Positions 9,101 to 19,400 of a stretch of 22,609 bases of DNA are shown piece after piece. Location: assembly GCA_039105265.1 (NCBI GenBank), contig JAPFFF010000445.1, positions 1-22,609 on the forward strand. The letters run 5' to 3'. Origin of the DNA: Tritrichomonas musculus. Lineage: Eukaryota; Parabasalia; Tritrichomonadida; Tritrichomonadidae. A program made the translations under genes and the position numbers. Below the pieces are notes generated by a model. The model ran no database searches, had not been told where the DNA came from, and saw only the letters and a list, made by a program, of their open reading frames with translations. Position 1 is the stretch's first letter; each line of letters opens with the position of its first letter.

Positions 9101-12100
9101 TTTGGATGTGCATGATGGATCGAAGTAGATAGCACCACCATATGAATGAACACCGAGTGCTTTGTTGTTAGTGAATACGCAGCTGTCAATAACGACATCT
9201 CCTTCTGATCCGATCCATAAGGCACCACCCAATTCTTCTTTGCATCTGTTGTCAATGAATTGGCATTGATCGAAGTATAATTTGCTTGATCTATAAGCTT
9301 GTGTGCTACCAAATGCAAAGCCACCTCCAGCATAAACTGCAGTGTTTCCAATGAACTTAACATTTCTGAATGTGAAATCAAATGGACGATTATTTGCATT
9401 GTCAATCCAGAATCCTGATCCACCAGTATCTTCTCTTCCTCTTGCATTTGAAATCTCATTGTTTTGGAATGTAAAGTCACTTAATACATATTCAGTAATT
9501 TCTTTAATGAATACAACAGTGATGATTCTTGTTCCATGTCTGCAATTGTCAACATTGTTATCATCAAATGTTGGTGGTAAATTAACATGAAGATACATTG
9601 CACATCCAGTATCTGTTGCAATGCAGGAATCAAATGTGTTTCTGCTGAAAATAAGAGTTTCATTTCCTGGCTTCTGGTTAACATTGTCAAACATGATACC
9701 ACCACCTTGTGCTGCTTTACAAAGGATGAATGTATTGTCAGTTACTTCATATGTACCAGCTGACTTCAAGTAAAGACCTCTGCATGTTTCATCTTCATTA
9801 TTGAATTGAACTGTGTTTCCTTCAATTCCTGCAATTGTTGTATCAATGGTAATAACGTTATGTTCTTGTCCGCAATCAATAAAGTTGTTGCCGGAAAGGA
9901 TGAATCGTGGTGTTTGTTCAGTAACATAAATTGAGTTACCATCCTCATTTGCAGTGTCATATTCGAATGAGCTTGTTTGAATGGTTGCGATTGGAGCAGC
10001 TGTATCAACCATAATTGAACCACCACGTTTATTAGCAACGTTATTCTTGAAATTGCAATATTGAATTTCATAAGGACTCTTTGTGATGATCCATAAGGCA
10101 CCGCCGTCAGTTTCTGCTGTGTTACCATTGAATTCGCAGCTATCGAAGTAAAGTTCAGATGGATAAACTGTTGGTGAACGTCCATAAGCAAATGCACCAC
10201 CGACTGATGGTGAAACATTGTTAATGAATTTAATTGCTGTGAAGTAAATTTGAATCAATCTTCCAGCTGCAATTTGCTTATTGTTGGCAATCCAAATACC
10301 TGAACCACCTCCATCTTCATGTTCTTCAGTAGAAGTGTGGTAGTTGTTTTCAAATGAGCAATCAGTGAATTCATAAACCATTTGGAACATTGAGAAGACA
10401 ATTGAGAAGACAAAGCTTCCTGATTGATGATTCTTGAATGTGCATCCATAAATTTCTGGTGCTGTTGAAATGTTAAGAAGAAGAGCGCTTCCATTAAGTG
10501 CATCATTTGCATCGAATACACATGTATCAAGTGTGAACACTAATTCATCATTCGATGTAATTGCTTCATGATAGAAAATACCGCCACCTTCTCCAAATTC
10601 AGTACCTAAAGCACTGCATCTTAAGAATGTAAATCCTTCTAATTCAATTGTGCCTTTCTTTCTGATTTCCATACCTCTTGAACTTTCATTAACTAGATCG
10701 AATTCGATGATTGAATCAAGACCACTAATTGATTTACCTTCAAATACAATGGCACTGCCAGCAACACCGTTGTTTACAAATGTTGTATCTGTGATGATTG
10801 AGGTTGTTCTATCTTTAAGAATGAGGGCATTACCTTCTCCTTCAAAGCTAACTTGGTTAGATATGAACTCGCAATCATCAATAACGAAAAGTGATTTTGT
10901 ATTGATCCATAAGGCACCTCCTTTCTTGCCTGCAACGTTATTGCTAAATATGCATCCTTGGAAGGTAAGTAGAACATTAGTAATTGAACCACTTTGGCCA
11001 AATGCAACGGCACCTCCAAAGCTAGATGCTTCGTTGTTTCTAAATGTGCATCCTTGGAATGTAACTGGTGTAGCTGCATTTATGTCATTAATTCTAGATA
11101 CCCAAATACCAGAACCACCTCCATCGGCTGAACCTTCATTATTAGCTACGAATTGGTTTTCTTCAAAGATGCAGTCTTCTATTGTGATATCTTCATCAAA
11201 ATCTTTAGTAACAAATAATGAGAAAATAAACTTGCCATTCTTATGTCCTCTAATTGTGACTTGTTTAATAATTGGATTTTCATTTGTTACAATAAGCATA
11301 GCATTACCATTTGTACCATTATTATTCTCAAATATCGTGTTGTCAATATGAATCAATCCCTTTGCACTCATGTCATAGCTATTAATACTTGAAAAGACAA
11401 ATCCAGCTCCCATTGTTCCTTCAGTTGTTACGCATCCAATAAATGATGAATTGGCTATGTGAATGTCGCATGATGTAGAAACATGTAAACCTTTGGCTGC
11501 AGCAGATGGTTGTGTGAATTGAATTTGATTACCAAGGAATTCCAAATCAACTCCATCGCTATAAACAACTGATCCTTTATTGTTGTTGCCACAATTAAAG
11601 AACTTACATTTTTGAACGAAAGCAACCAATTGTGTTTGTTTTTGGAAGTAGATAGCATTACCATGTCCTGCTGCTTGTGAATTTTGAGAATTAGAATGGA
11701 ACTCTGATTCTTCAATGTTGATATTTCTGCAATTTTGTGTGATAAAGATTGCACCTCCAAATCCTGTAGTTCCTTGTCCGAAGTTATCTGTGAAGTTGCA
11801 ATGATAAACATGTAATTCAGCAGAAATGTCAATATAAAGAGCGCAACCATTTGCATCTGCCTTGTTTTGATTGAATGTGCAAGTATCAAATGTCATCTTA
11901 GTGTCTCTTCTAGGAGCACTTGCTGTGAATGAAATAGCACCACCATTTTGTCCTGCTTCCAATTGTTGGAATAAGCAGTTACTAAAGATTATTTGGTCTT
12001 CATCAGAGCACCAGAATCCTAAACCGCCACCATCACCACCATTGATATTGGTCTTGCAATCAATAAAGTTGCATTGGTTAAATTCAACTAGAGGAGCTTT

Positions 12101-15100
12101 TTTATTATGTCCTAATGTGAATATAAAGCCATTGTTTGTCTTGATATGTTGAATTGTCATGTTTTGGAATGTTATAGGATTGGATGTCGCAGCTGTAAGG
12201 AAGAGTGCTCTTCCGTTTCCACATTCGCAATTCTCAATAACAGTATCTCTGAAAACTAAATTTTCTCTCTGGTTGCTAGTAGTAATTGGATCACGGTATA
12301 AAAAGCCTCCTCCATTTCCAGAACAATAGCAATTAGAAATTGTTGATGAAATTAACTCGAAATCGCAAGTTGTCTGAATGCAAACACCTCTGCATGATGC
12401 TGATGTCGAAGTGAATGTAACTGTTGAACTAGAGAAAACAACTTTCTCACCATTTGAAAATATCGTTGCTCCTTGTGTTCCGCAATCAACGAAATTGCAT
12501 CCTTCAATTAAAACGTCAGATGCGCCAAGATCAATGTGAATTGCATTTCCATTGTAATTATTAGATTCAGAAGCTTTCATTGAAGTGAATCTTGAATTGG
12601 TGATTGTAATTTTTGCGCTAGTATTTCCAGAAATATAAATGGCGCCGCCTCTTTTAGCAGCACCTTCAGTCATCTTATTATTGAATACGCAGTTATCAAT
12701 TAAAACTGGTTTCAAAGGAGCGTTAATGTATAGTGCACCGCCATAGAAGCCATCTTTGACTCTGTTGTCTTCGAAATAGCAATCCAAAAATTCTAATGCA
12801 ACTTTATAAGTACTTACTGGTTTAACAGTTGAAGGAACATATCCAATAACTCCTCCATTTAAGTCGCCTGTGTTTATGTTTCTAATAAATTTGCACTCGG
12901 TAATTGTGTATATTGTTGCTTGTGATAACCAAAGTCCAGCACCACCGCATCCATCTGGACAATTTGCTTTGTTGTCCATGAAGACAACATTTTCTAAAAT
13001 TGCTTGTCCTTGTTCTTTAGCTTCGTGTCCAATTGTGAGAATATGTTTACCATCAGGCATGTTCTTGATTGTACAGTTTTTAATAGTTGAATATTTAGCA
13101 AGCTTAAAGAATCCTGCTCTGCCATTTTTAGCAAGGAGATTCTCAAATGTGCAACCAGATAATTTAACATCGCAGTCTAACTTATTTCCTTTTCCTGGAT
13201 AGTAGATGGCCGCAGATAAAACGCCATTATCAGTTTCACTTGCATGTATATTTTTGAAGGTTGAATCTTGTACAGTAAACTTGCACCAACTATTAACTAA
13301 AATGGCTGGTGAGCAAACTTTTGGATCAGTGAATGAATATGTGCTTGATAAGAACTGAATTTCCTTCGCTGATGTTGCATAGATAGAATATTTATTATTA
13401 ACAGAGCCACAATCAGTAAATGTGCAATCATCAATAATGACTGTATCAGCGTTTTCTGCATAAATTGATTGGCCTTGTGCATTATTTCTAAAGCCTGTGC
13501 CTATGAATTTGCATCCATTGAATGTTGTTCGACTTTCATTGATTAATTTAGCTGCTCTGAAAAGTTTTTGTTTGTTTCCAGTTTTTACGAAATCAAAAGT
13601 TAAACCATCAAGAATAAGATTGGTGCCACATGAGCAAATTACTGATCCAGGTTCGCCTTTGTTTGTTACTTTATTAGTACTATCTAATGTAATCTCTGTG
13701 GTAACTGAATCATTTATGAATAATATAATACCATCACCATCTTCTTTTGTAGCAACATTTTCGTTAAATACACATTTGGATATGGAGGCTCTCTCGGCAG
13801 TATGTTTAAACTCGGTACAGCTTACAAATATTGCGCCACCTATTGTAGCAGTATTGTTGTTAAATTGGCAAGAATCGATTGACCATGGTTGACTTACTTC
13901 AATTGCCAAAGCACCTCCAGCATTTTGCGCTTTGTTATTGGAAAATATGCAATGTACAAAATTAAGACTAGTGGCTTTAATTGTGTCGGAATAGCCAGTT
14001 TGGAAGGCGCCGCCTTTGTTTGAATGATAATTGCTTTCAAATATGCAATTTTCAAATGAAAATGTGCATGATGTCCTGTCATTTGTTAACCAAAGCCCTG
14101 ATCCACCTCCATATTTTGAATTGCAATTGTTATTTCTCCATGTGCAATTTTCAAATGTAAATGTAGCACCGTTTATGTTTTTTCTTTCAATTGCACCAAG
14201 ATAATTTCCTTCTTTATTGTCTTGAACAGTAACATTAAAGAAACTAAAGTCTGCTTTTGCTTTAACTGAGAAGCATCTTAAATTATCTCCCCTGCAATCA
14301 CTGAAAATAAGGTTTTCGGTAATTAATTTAATATTTAGGTTTTGAGAATCGATATATAGAGGACTTCTGATGGCTCCATTACTCATTAGTTTAGAGAATG
14401 AGCAGTCAACAACTTCAATATGAGAAGATCCATAAATATATAAACCTGACTTAGTGTATGAAGAAGAAGTAAATTCATTATCATGGAATAATGCTGTAGA
14501 TGCATAGATTTCAACAGATGATCCTGTGCTCTTTCCATCAATAAATTTGCAATTATGAACGTCAATCAATTGAGAATTTTCTTCAGCTTTAATTGCTGTT
14601 CCTTCTTCATCATTCATTGAGCATTTAATAAATTGAACATTTGAAACTTCGGTTCGGCTGTCTGATCCCAAGCATAATGGACGAGCATTAGTATTTATAT
14701 CTGGGAATTCAAATGCGAGATCTTGAACCTTTAAGTTTTGCGCTCTTGAATATATGATATTCTTGCCACCTCTGTTTTCGTTGAATACACAATCAGAAAT
14801 TATTATAGCAGAATTTTCTGTTGAAGATAAATAAAATGTTGAATCATAAGTTGCATAATTATTTTTGAATACACATCCAGTAATATTAAATTCATTTACT
14901 AAACCATTTTCAGCGTCGAGATAAATAGCTCCACCATTGTTATCTGCATGATTGCCATTAAATTCGCATGAGTCGATAGAAACAGGATAGGTTGTTTCAA
15001 TTCTTAAAGCACCACCATGTCTTTTAGCGTGATTCTCAATGAATTTACAGTTTCTAATTTCAATTTGTGCATTCATAATGTCACTATTTTTACCAATTGA

Positions 15101-16489
15101 GAAGGCACCACCGCATCCACTCAATGTATCTTCACCACCATTATATTTAGCTGTATTGCTGTCAAACAAGCAATCTGTGAATTTAAGTAAGCATCCACGT
15201 GCGGAGTTTTGAATCCACATTCCTGTTCCACCCATGTAATTATTTTCAACTGCATTATTGAGGAAATTAAAGCCATGTATTTCAAATTCAGTTATATCAT
15301 CAGCCAGATCAAATTGAACTAAGCAGTTTGGTTTTTCAATATTCCGAATTGTAACGTTGTCAAAGTCAACTGGAGTATTCGAGTTGAAACTGCAATATAG
15401 AGCAATATGATTATTACCATTAACATTATCAATGGTGATATTCTTGAAAGTAAACAATGTTTCGCTGATTTGTTCTCCTTGAGGTAAGAGTTGGAATGTA
15501 CCTAAATCGCCCCAGTTATATGTTGAGAAGCAATTTTGGATGGTATGTTTACCGTAGGAATAAACATTGATAGCACCTGTTTGAGCAGCACCTTCATTTA
15601 TGAATTGGCAATTATCAATTGTTGTGTCATGACCATAATCATAAATAGCAGCATTCGCTCCTCTATCTCCGAGACGATCAAAAATACAATCGTAAATTCT
15701 AACAGAATTGGTTTGTGAGGTAATGAAAACACCAAATGCTTCAAAGTCTGAATTATCATATGTGCAGCATTGATAGAAATGAATATCATGAATATCTGAA
15801 TTACTTGAGCCGCTAAGAATCATAGCTGCAGTTGAATGATAATAAGATGTGAATTTAATTTCGCTGTCTTTAAATTCGAAATCTGGTGCCTGTGATGAGA
15901 TTACATAACCTCCATTTTTGCTCCTACCGCTATTTTCGTCAATAATGCAATTATCAAGGAAAACGCAATTTTCTTCAATAACAAATCGTGTTTGAGCTCC
16001 CGGAGCTTGTATGAAGGAAATAGCATGGCCAGTTAATGTTGAATCTTTGTTTCTTTCAAATGTGCATCCAGAAATGGTGCAGCTTGGCATCAATCTAGTA
16101 TCATATTTTGGATGAATAAAAATAGCGCCTCCTTGTCCATTTAAGGCTTCATTGTTTCTAAATGTAGAACTTTTGATTTCAACAGGACGAGTTGATTGAA
16201 GGGAAAGAGCACCACCGCAATATGCAGCCTTATTTCCATCAAATAAACAATCTTCAACAGTCAATGTCATTCTATCAACCGTTGTATTTCCAGATGCAAA
16301 TGCGCCTCCATAACCGCCACCATAGTTTGATCCACATTTGTTATCATAAAACTTACAATCTTTCAATGTAAAATGACCTATTCTATTTATAAATTCAATC
16401 CAAATACCAAATCCACCACCTGTTTGACTGTGAGATTCACAATTTCTCAATGTTAAATTGGTTAATGTGAATGATTCTTTAATGGCGAA
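6197..16489 (-). CDS. Giant Pmp-like beta-helix surface protein, 3' part (with membrane anchor and tail)
   Basis: This frame is open from 16489 to the TAA at 6199-6197, about 3,430 residues. It is almost wholly a tandem array of short rungs of the form I-x-x-C-x-F-x-x-N-x-A-x-x-x-GGA(I/F/L), the GGAI and FxxN signature of Pmp-like right-handed parallel beta-helix proteins. Ten GGGSGxW-like anchors (7598 to 16400) mark higher-order modules. After the last rungs come a CTTC motif, a Pro/Thr/Ser-rich stalk (6515-6838), one hydrophobic helix (6434-6514) and an acidic 78-residue tail with NPLY. It is predicted to be a type I plasma-membrane protein with a huge extracellular region, plausibly adhesive; the ligand is unknown. 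There is no signal peptide and no credible start: the first residues (KESFTLTNLTLRNC) are mid-repeat, position 16450 is TTG, and the first ATG, at 16270, is also internal. It is best read as the continuation of 16462-22608 after a frame change. No introns were seen. Confidence 0.9.
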   Translation of the reverse strand, partial: FAIKESFTLTNLTLRNCESHSQTGGGFGIWIEFINRIGHFTLKDCKFYDNKCGSNYGGGYGGAFASGNTTVDRMTLTVEDCLFDGNKAAYCGGALSLQSTRPVEIKSSTFRNNEALNGQGGAIFIHPKYDTRLMPSCTISGCTFERNKDSTLTGHAISFIQAPGAQTRFVIEENCVFLDNCIIDENSGRSKNGGYVISSQAPDFEFKDSEIKFTSYYHSTAAMILSGSSNSDIHDIHFYQCCTYDNSDFEAFGVFITSQTNSVRIYDCIFDRLGDRGANAAIYDYGHDTTIDNCQFINEGAAQTGAINVYSYGKHTIQNCFSTYNWGDLGTFQLLPQGEQISETLFTFKNITIDNVNGNNHIALYCSFNSNTPVDFDNVTIRNIEKPNCLVQFDLADDITEFEIHGFNFLNNAVENNYMGGTGMWIQNSARGCLLKFTDCLFDSNTAKYNGGEDTLSGCGGAFSIGKNSDIMNAQIEIRNCKFIENHAKRHGGALRIETTYPVSIDSCEFNGNHADNNGGAIYLDAENGLVNEFNITGCVFKNNYATYDSTFYLSSTENSAIIISDCVFNENRGGKNIIYSRAQNLKVQDLAFEFPDINTNARPLCLGSDSRTEVSNVQFIKCSMNDEEGTAIKAEENSQLIDVHNCKFIDGKSTGSSVEIYASTALFHDNEFTSSSYTKSGLYIYGSSHIEVVDCSFSKLMSNGAIRSPLYIDSQNLNIKLITENLIFSDCRGDNLRCFSVKAKADFSFFNVTVQDNKEGNYLGAIERKNINGATFTFENCTWRNNNCNSKYGGGSGLWLTNDRTSCTFSFENCIFESNYHSNKGGAFQTGYSDTIKATSLNFVHCIFSNNKAQNAGGALAIEVSQPWSIDSCQFNNNTATIGGAIFVSCTEFKHTAERASISKCVFNENVATKEDGDGIILFINDSVTTEITLDSTNKVTNKGEPGSVICSCGTNLILDGLTFDFVKTGNKQKLFRAAKLINESRTTFNGCKFIGTGFRNNAQGQSIYAENADTVIIDDCTFTDCGSVNNKYSIYATSAKEIQFLSSTYSFTDPKVCSPAILVNSWCKFTVQDSTFKNIHASETDNGVLSAAIYYPGKGNKLDCDVKLSGCTFENLLAKNGRAGFFKLAKYSTIKNCTIKNMPDGKHILTIGHEAKEQGQAILENVVFMDNKANCPDGCGGAGLWLSQATIYTITECKFIRNINTGDLNGGVIGYVPSTVKPVSTYKVALEFLDCYFEDNRVKDGFYGGALYINAPLKPVLIDNCVFNNKMTEGAAKRGGAIYISGNTSAKITITNSRFTSMKASESNNYNGNAIHIDLGASDVLIEGCNFVDCGTQGATIFSNGEKVVFSSSTVTFTSTSASCRGVCIQTTCDFELISSTISNCYCSGNGGGFLYRDPITTSNQRENLVFRDTVIENCECGNGRALFLTAATSNPITFQNMTIQHIKTNNGFIFTLGHNKKAPLVEFNQCNFIDCKTNINGGDGGGLGFWCSDEDQIIFSNCLFQQLEAGQNGGAISFTASAPRRDTKMTFDTCTFNQNKADANGCALYIDISAELHVYHCNFTDNFGQGTTGFGGAIFITQNCRNINIEESEFHSNSQNSQAAGHGNAIYFQKQTQLVAFVQKCKFFNCGNNNKGSVVYSDGVDLEFLGNQIQFTQPSAAAKGLHVSTSCDIHIANSSFIGCVTTEGTMGAGFVFSSINSYDMSAKGLIHIDNTIFENNNGTNGNAMLIVTNENPIIKQVTIRGHKNGKFIFSLFVTKDFDEDITIEDCIFEENQFVANNEGSADGGGSGIWVSRINDINAATPVTFQGCTFRNNEASSFGGAVAFGQSGSITNVLLTFQGCIFSNNVAGKKGGALWINTKSLFVIDDCEFISNQVSFEGEGNALILKDRTTSIITDTTFVNNGVAGSAIVFEGKSISGLDSIIEFDLVNESSRGMEIRKKGTIELEGFTFLRCSALGTEFGEGGGIFYHEAITSNDELVFTLDTCVFDANDALNGSALLLNISTAPEIYGCTFKNHQSGSFVFSIVFSMFQMVYEFTDCSFENNYHTSTEEHEDGGGSGIWIANNKQIAAGRLIQIYFTAIKFINNVSPSVGGAFAYGRSPTVYPSELYFDSCEFNGNTAETDGGALWIITKSPYEIQYCNFKNNVANKRGGSIMVDTAAPIATIQTSSFEYDTANEDGNSIYVTEQTPRFILSGNNFIDCGQEHNVITIDTTIAGIEGNTVQFNNEDETCRGLYLKSAGTYEVTDNTFILCKAAQGGGIMFDNVNQKPGNETLIFSRNTFDSCIATDTGCAMYLHVNLPPTFDDNNVDNCRHGTRIITVVFIKEITEYVLSDFTFQNNEISNARGREDTGGSGFWIDNANNRPFDFTFRNVKFIGNTAVYAGGGFAFGSTQAYRSSKLYFDQCQFIDNRCKEELGGALWIGSEGDVVIDSCVFTNNKALGVHSYGGAIYFDPSCTSKVLIINTVMTKNSAIDGNALYLPSSLSEVVIKECNLLNNGNLNSSVYSICPYLVIEDSSIGFEKYSLKSRAIEILTRCNVSIKNTNFTNCDAGEGQKEGGGIRYKFDGVSARAAVQESIVIEDCIFTNCKGGNGVACMIWSEGNVVFNRNTIQDCRCGKFIFVIISSTFVENFQIEDCIFKHNLFNNNGENKEDGGGSGIWIANHKERIPQGSYTHLKFKNCQWLENQASAVGGAFAYGRSETIVNTAITFEKCRFLDNTAKSREGGALWIATSVPFLVEDCFFLRNKAAGDSAVGGAITVAATAPQINIKGTTFQSNEAREGNAIYVRQTTNDMNITDCNFLDNGVYGSVITNEAKQICIDTCYIQFTSHSKASRGVKFISRSFALVRDTHFVNCKTSSTEGGAAAFYENQLQTTDEESLTFEGCLFNNCQGPNGCAILAWLDTPIILRNNLIWHNTNGKYIVSIFYGQYVNETVIEDCYFEHNSFYNDDTNRDGGGSGLWVAHKTGFNIPEGEETKLTFVGCTWRNNTADAYGGAFSYGKSPRTKSTVLEFNDCIFINNSATKTYGGALYIITDKPAVITDCFFDGNKARGIGGAVYFSKYGDVSITDCKFARNKASEGGAICADGRNKVKLDSLVFSENTVDNDAVNLLIRHYGDSQFDVKNCKFDFEKNIGQASVCVRNNNYENSVQTVNFEGCCFTHKGDAIDTVTHIKTSLVSGEINLGAGNCFDTPEELAISYNNETTNITVADGIFSCTTCTVPTIPTSPPTNMPTQSPSPTPEATPRPTDNLPDPTPKQTLEESTPLPPRTPARSVTPLATHTTSQSQEPIVPTSGDETPSISQSRTLSVDGSVVSKGKSKAKKIGMIAGITAAITVVIVVALILVWLFFFRNRPIKSGINDEGFKPNTLDNEANPETETTTPGAAVDDPIWSYQSQENPLYNENGNDGEGNAFDDDNNNFEESWGNAI
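6200..6433 (-). other. Cytoplasmic tail with NPLY motif
   Basis: These 78 residues follow the transmembrane helix and start RNRPIKSG, basic next to the membrane as expected for a cytosolic side. The rest is acidic and Asn-rich, with NPLY at 6281-6292 (context SQENPLYNEN), then FDDD and a terminal FEESW segment. NPxY motifs are established clathrin-adaptor and PTB-domain ligands in animals, and similar motifs have been proposed in trichomonad surface-protein tails. A role in endocytosis or signalling here is inference. Confidence 0.7.
6434..6514 (-). other. Single transmembrane helix
   Basis: About 27 uncharged residues, starting IGMIAGITAAITVV and ending LVWLFFF, sit between a lysine-rich segment (KGKSKAKK) and RNRP. 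A Gly/Ala-rich start and a Trp/Phe-rich end are typical of a single-pass anchor. This is the only such segment in the visible protein. Confidence 0.9.
6515..6838 (-). other. Pro/Thr/Ser-rich stalk with CTTC at its start
   Basis: About 108 residues lie between the end of the beta-helix and the membrane. The segment opens with CTTC (6827-6838), continues with many TP, SP and PT dipeptides, then a Ser/Thr-rich part and a basic KGKSKAKK end. It probably acts as an extended, possibly O-glycosylated spacer lifting the helix from the membrane. The two cysteines could form a disulfide capping the helix; that is inference. Confidence 0.75.
7598..12949 (-). repeat. 3' set of protein supermodules (7 units, mostly about 300 residues)
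   Basis: Anchors of the type GGGSG(I/L/F)W occur at 7598, 8501, 9407, 10292, 11102, 12011 and 12929 (low coordinate of each 21-nt anchor). The spacings are 903, 906, 885, 810, 909 and 918 bp. Each module has the same internal order: the anchor, a CxFxxN rung, GGAFAYG or similar, another rung, GGALWI, a rung, GNAIYV, an IQFTxxSxxSRG segment, GGGI-F/Y, a rung, NGxA, and a GKFIFS segment. Identity is clear but far from complete, so these are old, diverged duplications. Confidence 0.85.
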
Positions 16490-19400
16490 CTATCATATTG
16501 CATGAAAAATTGGCATGAATATCCATTATCTGCGTCAATCTTGCAATTCTCAATAATGTTATTATCAAAGTTAAATCTTTGTCTTTTATTAATCCAGAAA
16601 ACGCCAAACAGAGCATTTCCAACGTTGTCAATTCTGTTGAATTGGAAGTTAACGGTTCCTTCACTTAAATCATTTTGAGCATCAGTTATAGCAATAGCTG
16701 AACGCACATTAGAACTTTTCATTGGTTTAATGAATTGGTTATGTGTTATTTCAATATCTCCATGATTTGTAACATATAAAGCAGAAGAAGCTTGAGTATT
16801 TGATTTGAATTGAATTGTATTTCTAGTAAAGATGCATTTCTTGTTTGAAATTAAGACTGCTTGACCTGCATTTGAATTACCATTAAAAGTATAGCAGTCG
16901 TTAAAAGTGCATCCAGAAATAGTTGCGCTAGTAACGCCACTATTTATTTCAAGAGCGCCAGTGCATTTATTGAATACAACATTATTAATTGTTACAGTTC
17001 CAGCATTTAATTGAATACCTTTAACACCTGTGCCAAACAGTGAATTATCAAGTGACATATCTTGGATATCAAATACTCCGCAATTTGATGCAATAATGAA
17101 TTTGTTATTGCAATTTTGATTTATAAATTTAACACTGGAATCAACAGTAAAACTGGTAACTCCGATAGAAATGAATAATGCGATACCTTGAGAGTTATCT
17201 CCTGTAACCCTGCCACTATCAAAGATTGTTTCTTTGATTTCTACAAATTCAACTCCTTCCGAAATATAGATTGAACCACCATTGCCACTTGATTCGCAAT
17301 TCTTAAAAGTGCAATTTGAGATTAAATACTCTTGTTTATCAATAGCAAGTAATGTTGATGATTGAGTAGGTGCTCTTTTAAGTAAAATAGCTCCACCATT
17401 TTCATTACTCTTTAATCCATCAAAAGTGACTCTCTTGATATCAATTTTACCAAAGACTTCAAGTTCAATTGCTCTAATCTTATTATCTCCTTTGAATTCG
17501 GCATCGGAAAATGTTAGCCTAGGGCAGAGAGAATAAATCGCGCTTCCGATTACGCCATCATTATTAATAAAGATGTTATTATCAGTGATTTCAACTTCTG
17601 CATTTAGGCCAGTCAATGAAATTGAATGTCCTAAGCCTGAGGTTGGAGCTGTATTTCTCTCGAAATAGCAACCTATAATCTTAGTTTCTGGCTCTCTGGC
17701 CTGATTTCCAATTAATTCATTTGCAAAATCAGGATCAATGAAAATAGCACCTCCTGAATAATTTGATCCTATAGATCCAGTATTATTCGTTCCACATTGA
17801 TTTCCTATGAAACGGCAGTTATTTATAGTGCAACTTCTAATTATTTGGATGGCTAATGCACCACCCTCAGAGTCGGCGTGGTTATCTTCGAAATAGCAAT
17901 CATTGAAGGTTAATTCACAGTCGCAATTTGATTGAGAGAATCCCTGTTGGAATGCTCCACCAAGTCCATTATATAAGTCTTTACGTTTGTCACCATCTGT
18001 TTCTCCGACAAAGGATCTTTTTGCAACATTAGATACCCATTCGCATCTGTCGAAGGATAATTGAAGTCTGGAAGTGCCACTACCACTTGTTACATTTGGA
18101 GCAATCCAAATTCCACATCCACCACCAAATTTAGAATTGGCTTGGTTATTCTTAAATGACCATTGATTAAGTTCCAATATTGCAGGAGAACCTGCAGTTG
18201 TAATTAAATATAAAGCACCGGTATGACCATTTAATGGCGAATTAATAATAGAAATATTTTGTTGAATTAAAGATTGATGATGCCAGTTAATATTGAAACA
18301 TCTTTGGTTTTTACCATATATTTCATCAAATATAACAAATTCCAGATACAAATAAGTACCTGTTTGTAGAGCACCTGGTGGTCTAATCATAAGGCCTCCT
18401 CCACCATTTGGTTCATCATAGCAATTGCATCTCCTAAATGTACAGTTTCTGATTTCAACTCGATTTTGGTTTGTAAAGACTCCAAGTCCTTTGCAAGCTC
18501 TAGTGCTGTCATCAAACACGATAAGATTGTTTTCAAATATAAGTGGGCATTCATTGCTTGTTACAACAAAGCCTTGAAGTCCGCAGTTTGTAAATGTACA
18601 ATTTCTAACAGTTGCTTCTAAGACTCCATCAACGAAATTAATAACATTGCCTTCCATTGGATTTGATGAAGCAGCAATATCTTCAAATTGCAAGCTGTCA
18701 TAATTTGCAATGGCTCCAGCACCATAATCGAATGGACGAGATGATTCTGATTTATTGGTGAAATTGAAAATAGAATCATCATCAACATTAAGGTTAGAGC
18801 ATTCTGACAAAATAGTTGTTCCACTCTTTCCATTATCTGTGAAGACGTTATTTTCTAAAACGTTGAGTGTAGTGCGTTTTCCGCCACGGATATAAATTGC
18901 ATGACCATTCGCTGCTTGATTATGAATAAATTGAGAACCTTGGATATCAAATTGATTGATCCTGTCACCTTGATTATCATCTGACAAGAAATCTGGATCG
19001 ATATAAATTGCACCACCGCATCCCATGTTAGTATATGTATCATCTTCTAATAATGTTGATGGTGCAGTAAATCCTGCAATGTTGTCTTTGAAGAAACAGT
19101 TAAGAACAGTAACTATTTTGGTGGTTTGGATGGCTAGAGCACCTCCTTCTCTATCTGCTTTGTTCCTCAAAAATTCACAATCTTCGAACCTAAGTTCAAC
19201 ATTTGAAACGTTTGGATCTATACCTTGTTGATATGCTCCGCCAATGCCATTGTATCGTTTTTTATATCCATTTGCAAAAGCTTCTTCAATCGAGTAAACA
19301 GCATAGTTGTCATGCCATTTGCATGAATCAAATGTAAGTGCCAAAGTTGAATCAATAAGTGAAACTAATTTGATTGCACTTCCGCCACCATATTTAGAAT

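Noticed and set aside
10650-11351. Plus-strand 233-residue open frame inside the giant gene, and other antisense frames
   Set aside because: It lies opposite clear rung repeats. Repetitive codon patterns on the coding strand produce long shadow frames on the other strand.
16448-16450. TTG at 16450 as the start of a separate downstream gene
   Set aside because: The frame continues upstream to 16489 with repeat-like sequence, there is no signal peptide, and the first ATG is well inside the repeats at 16270.
16462-16492. Programmed -1 frameshifting or a small intron at the frame change
   Set aside because: No X XXY YYZ heptamer is visible, and no trichomonad-type splice signals (GTATGT-like donor, ACTAAC-like branch with AG) are seen nearby. 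An error or mutation is simpler.
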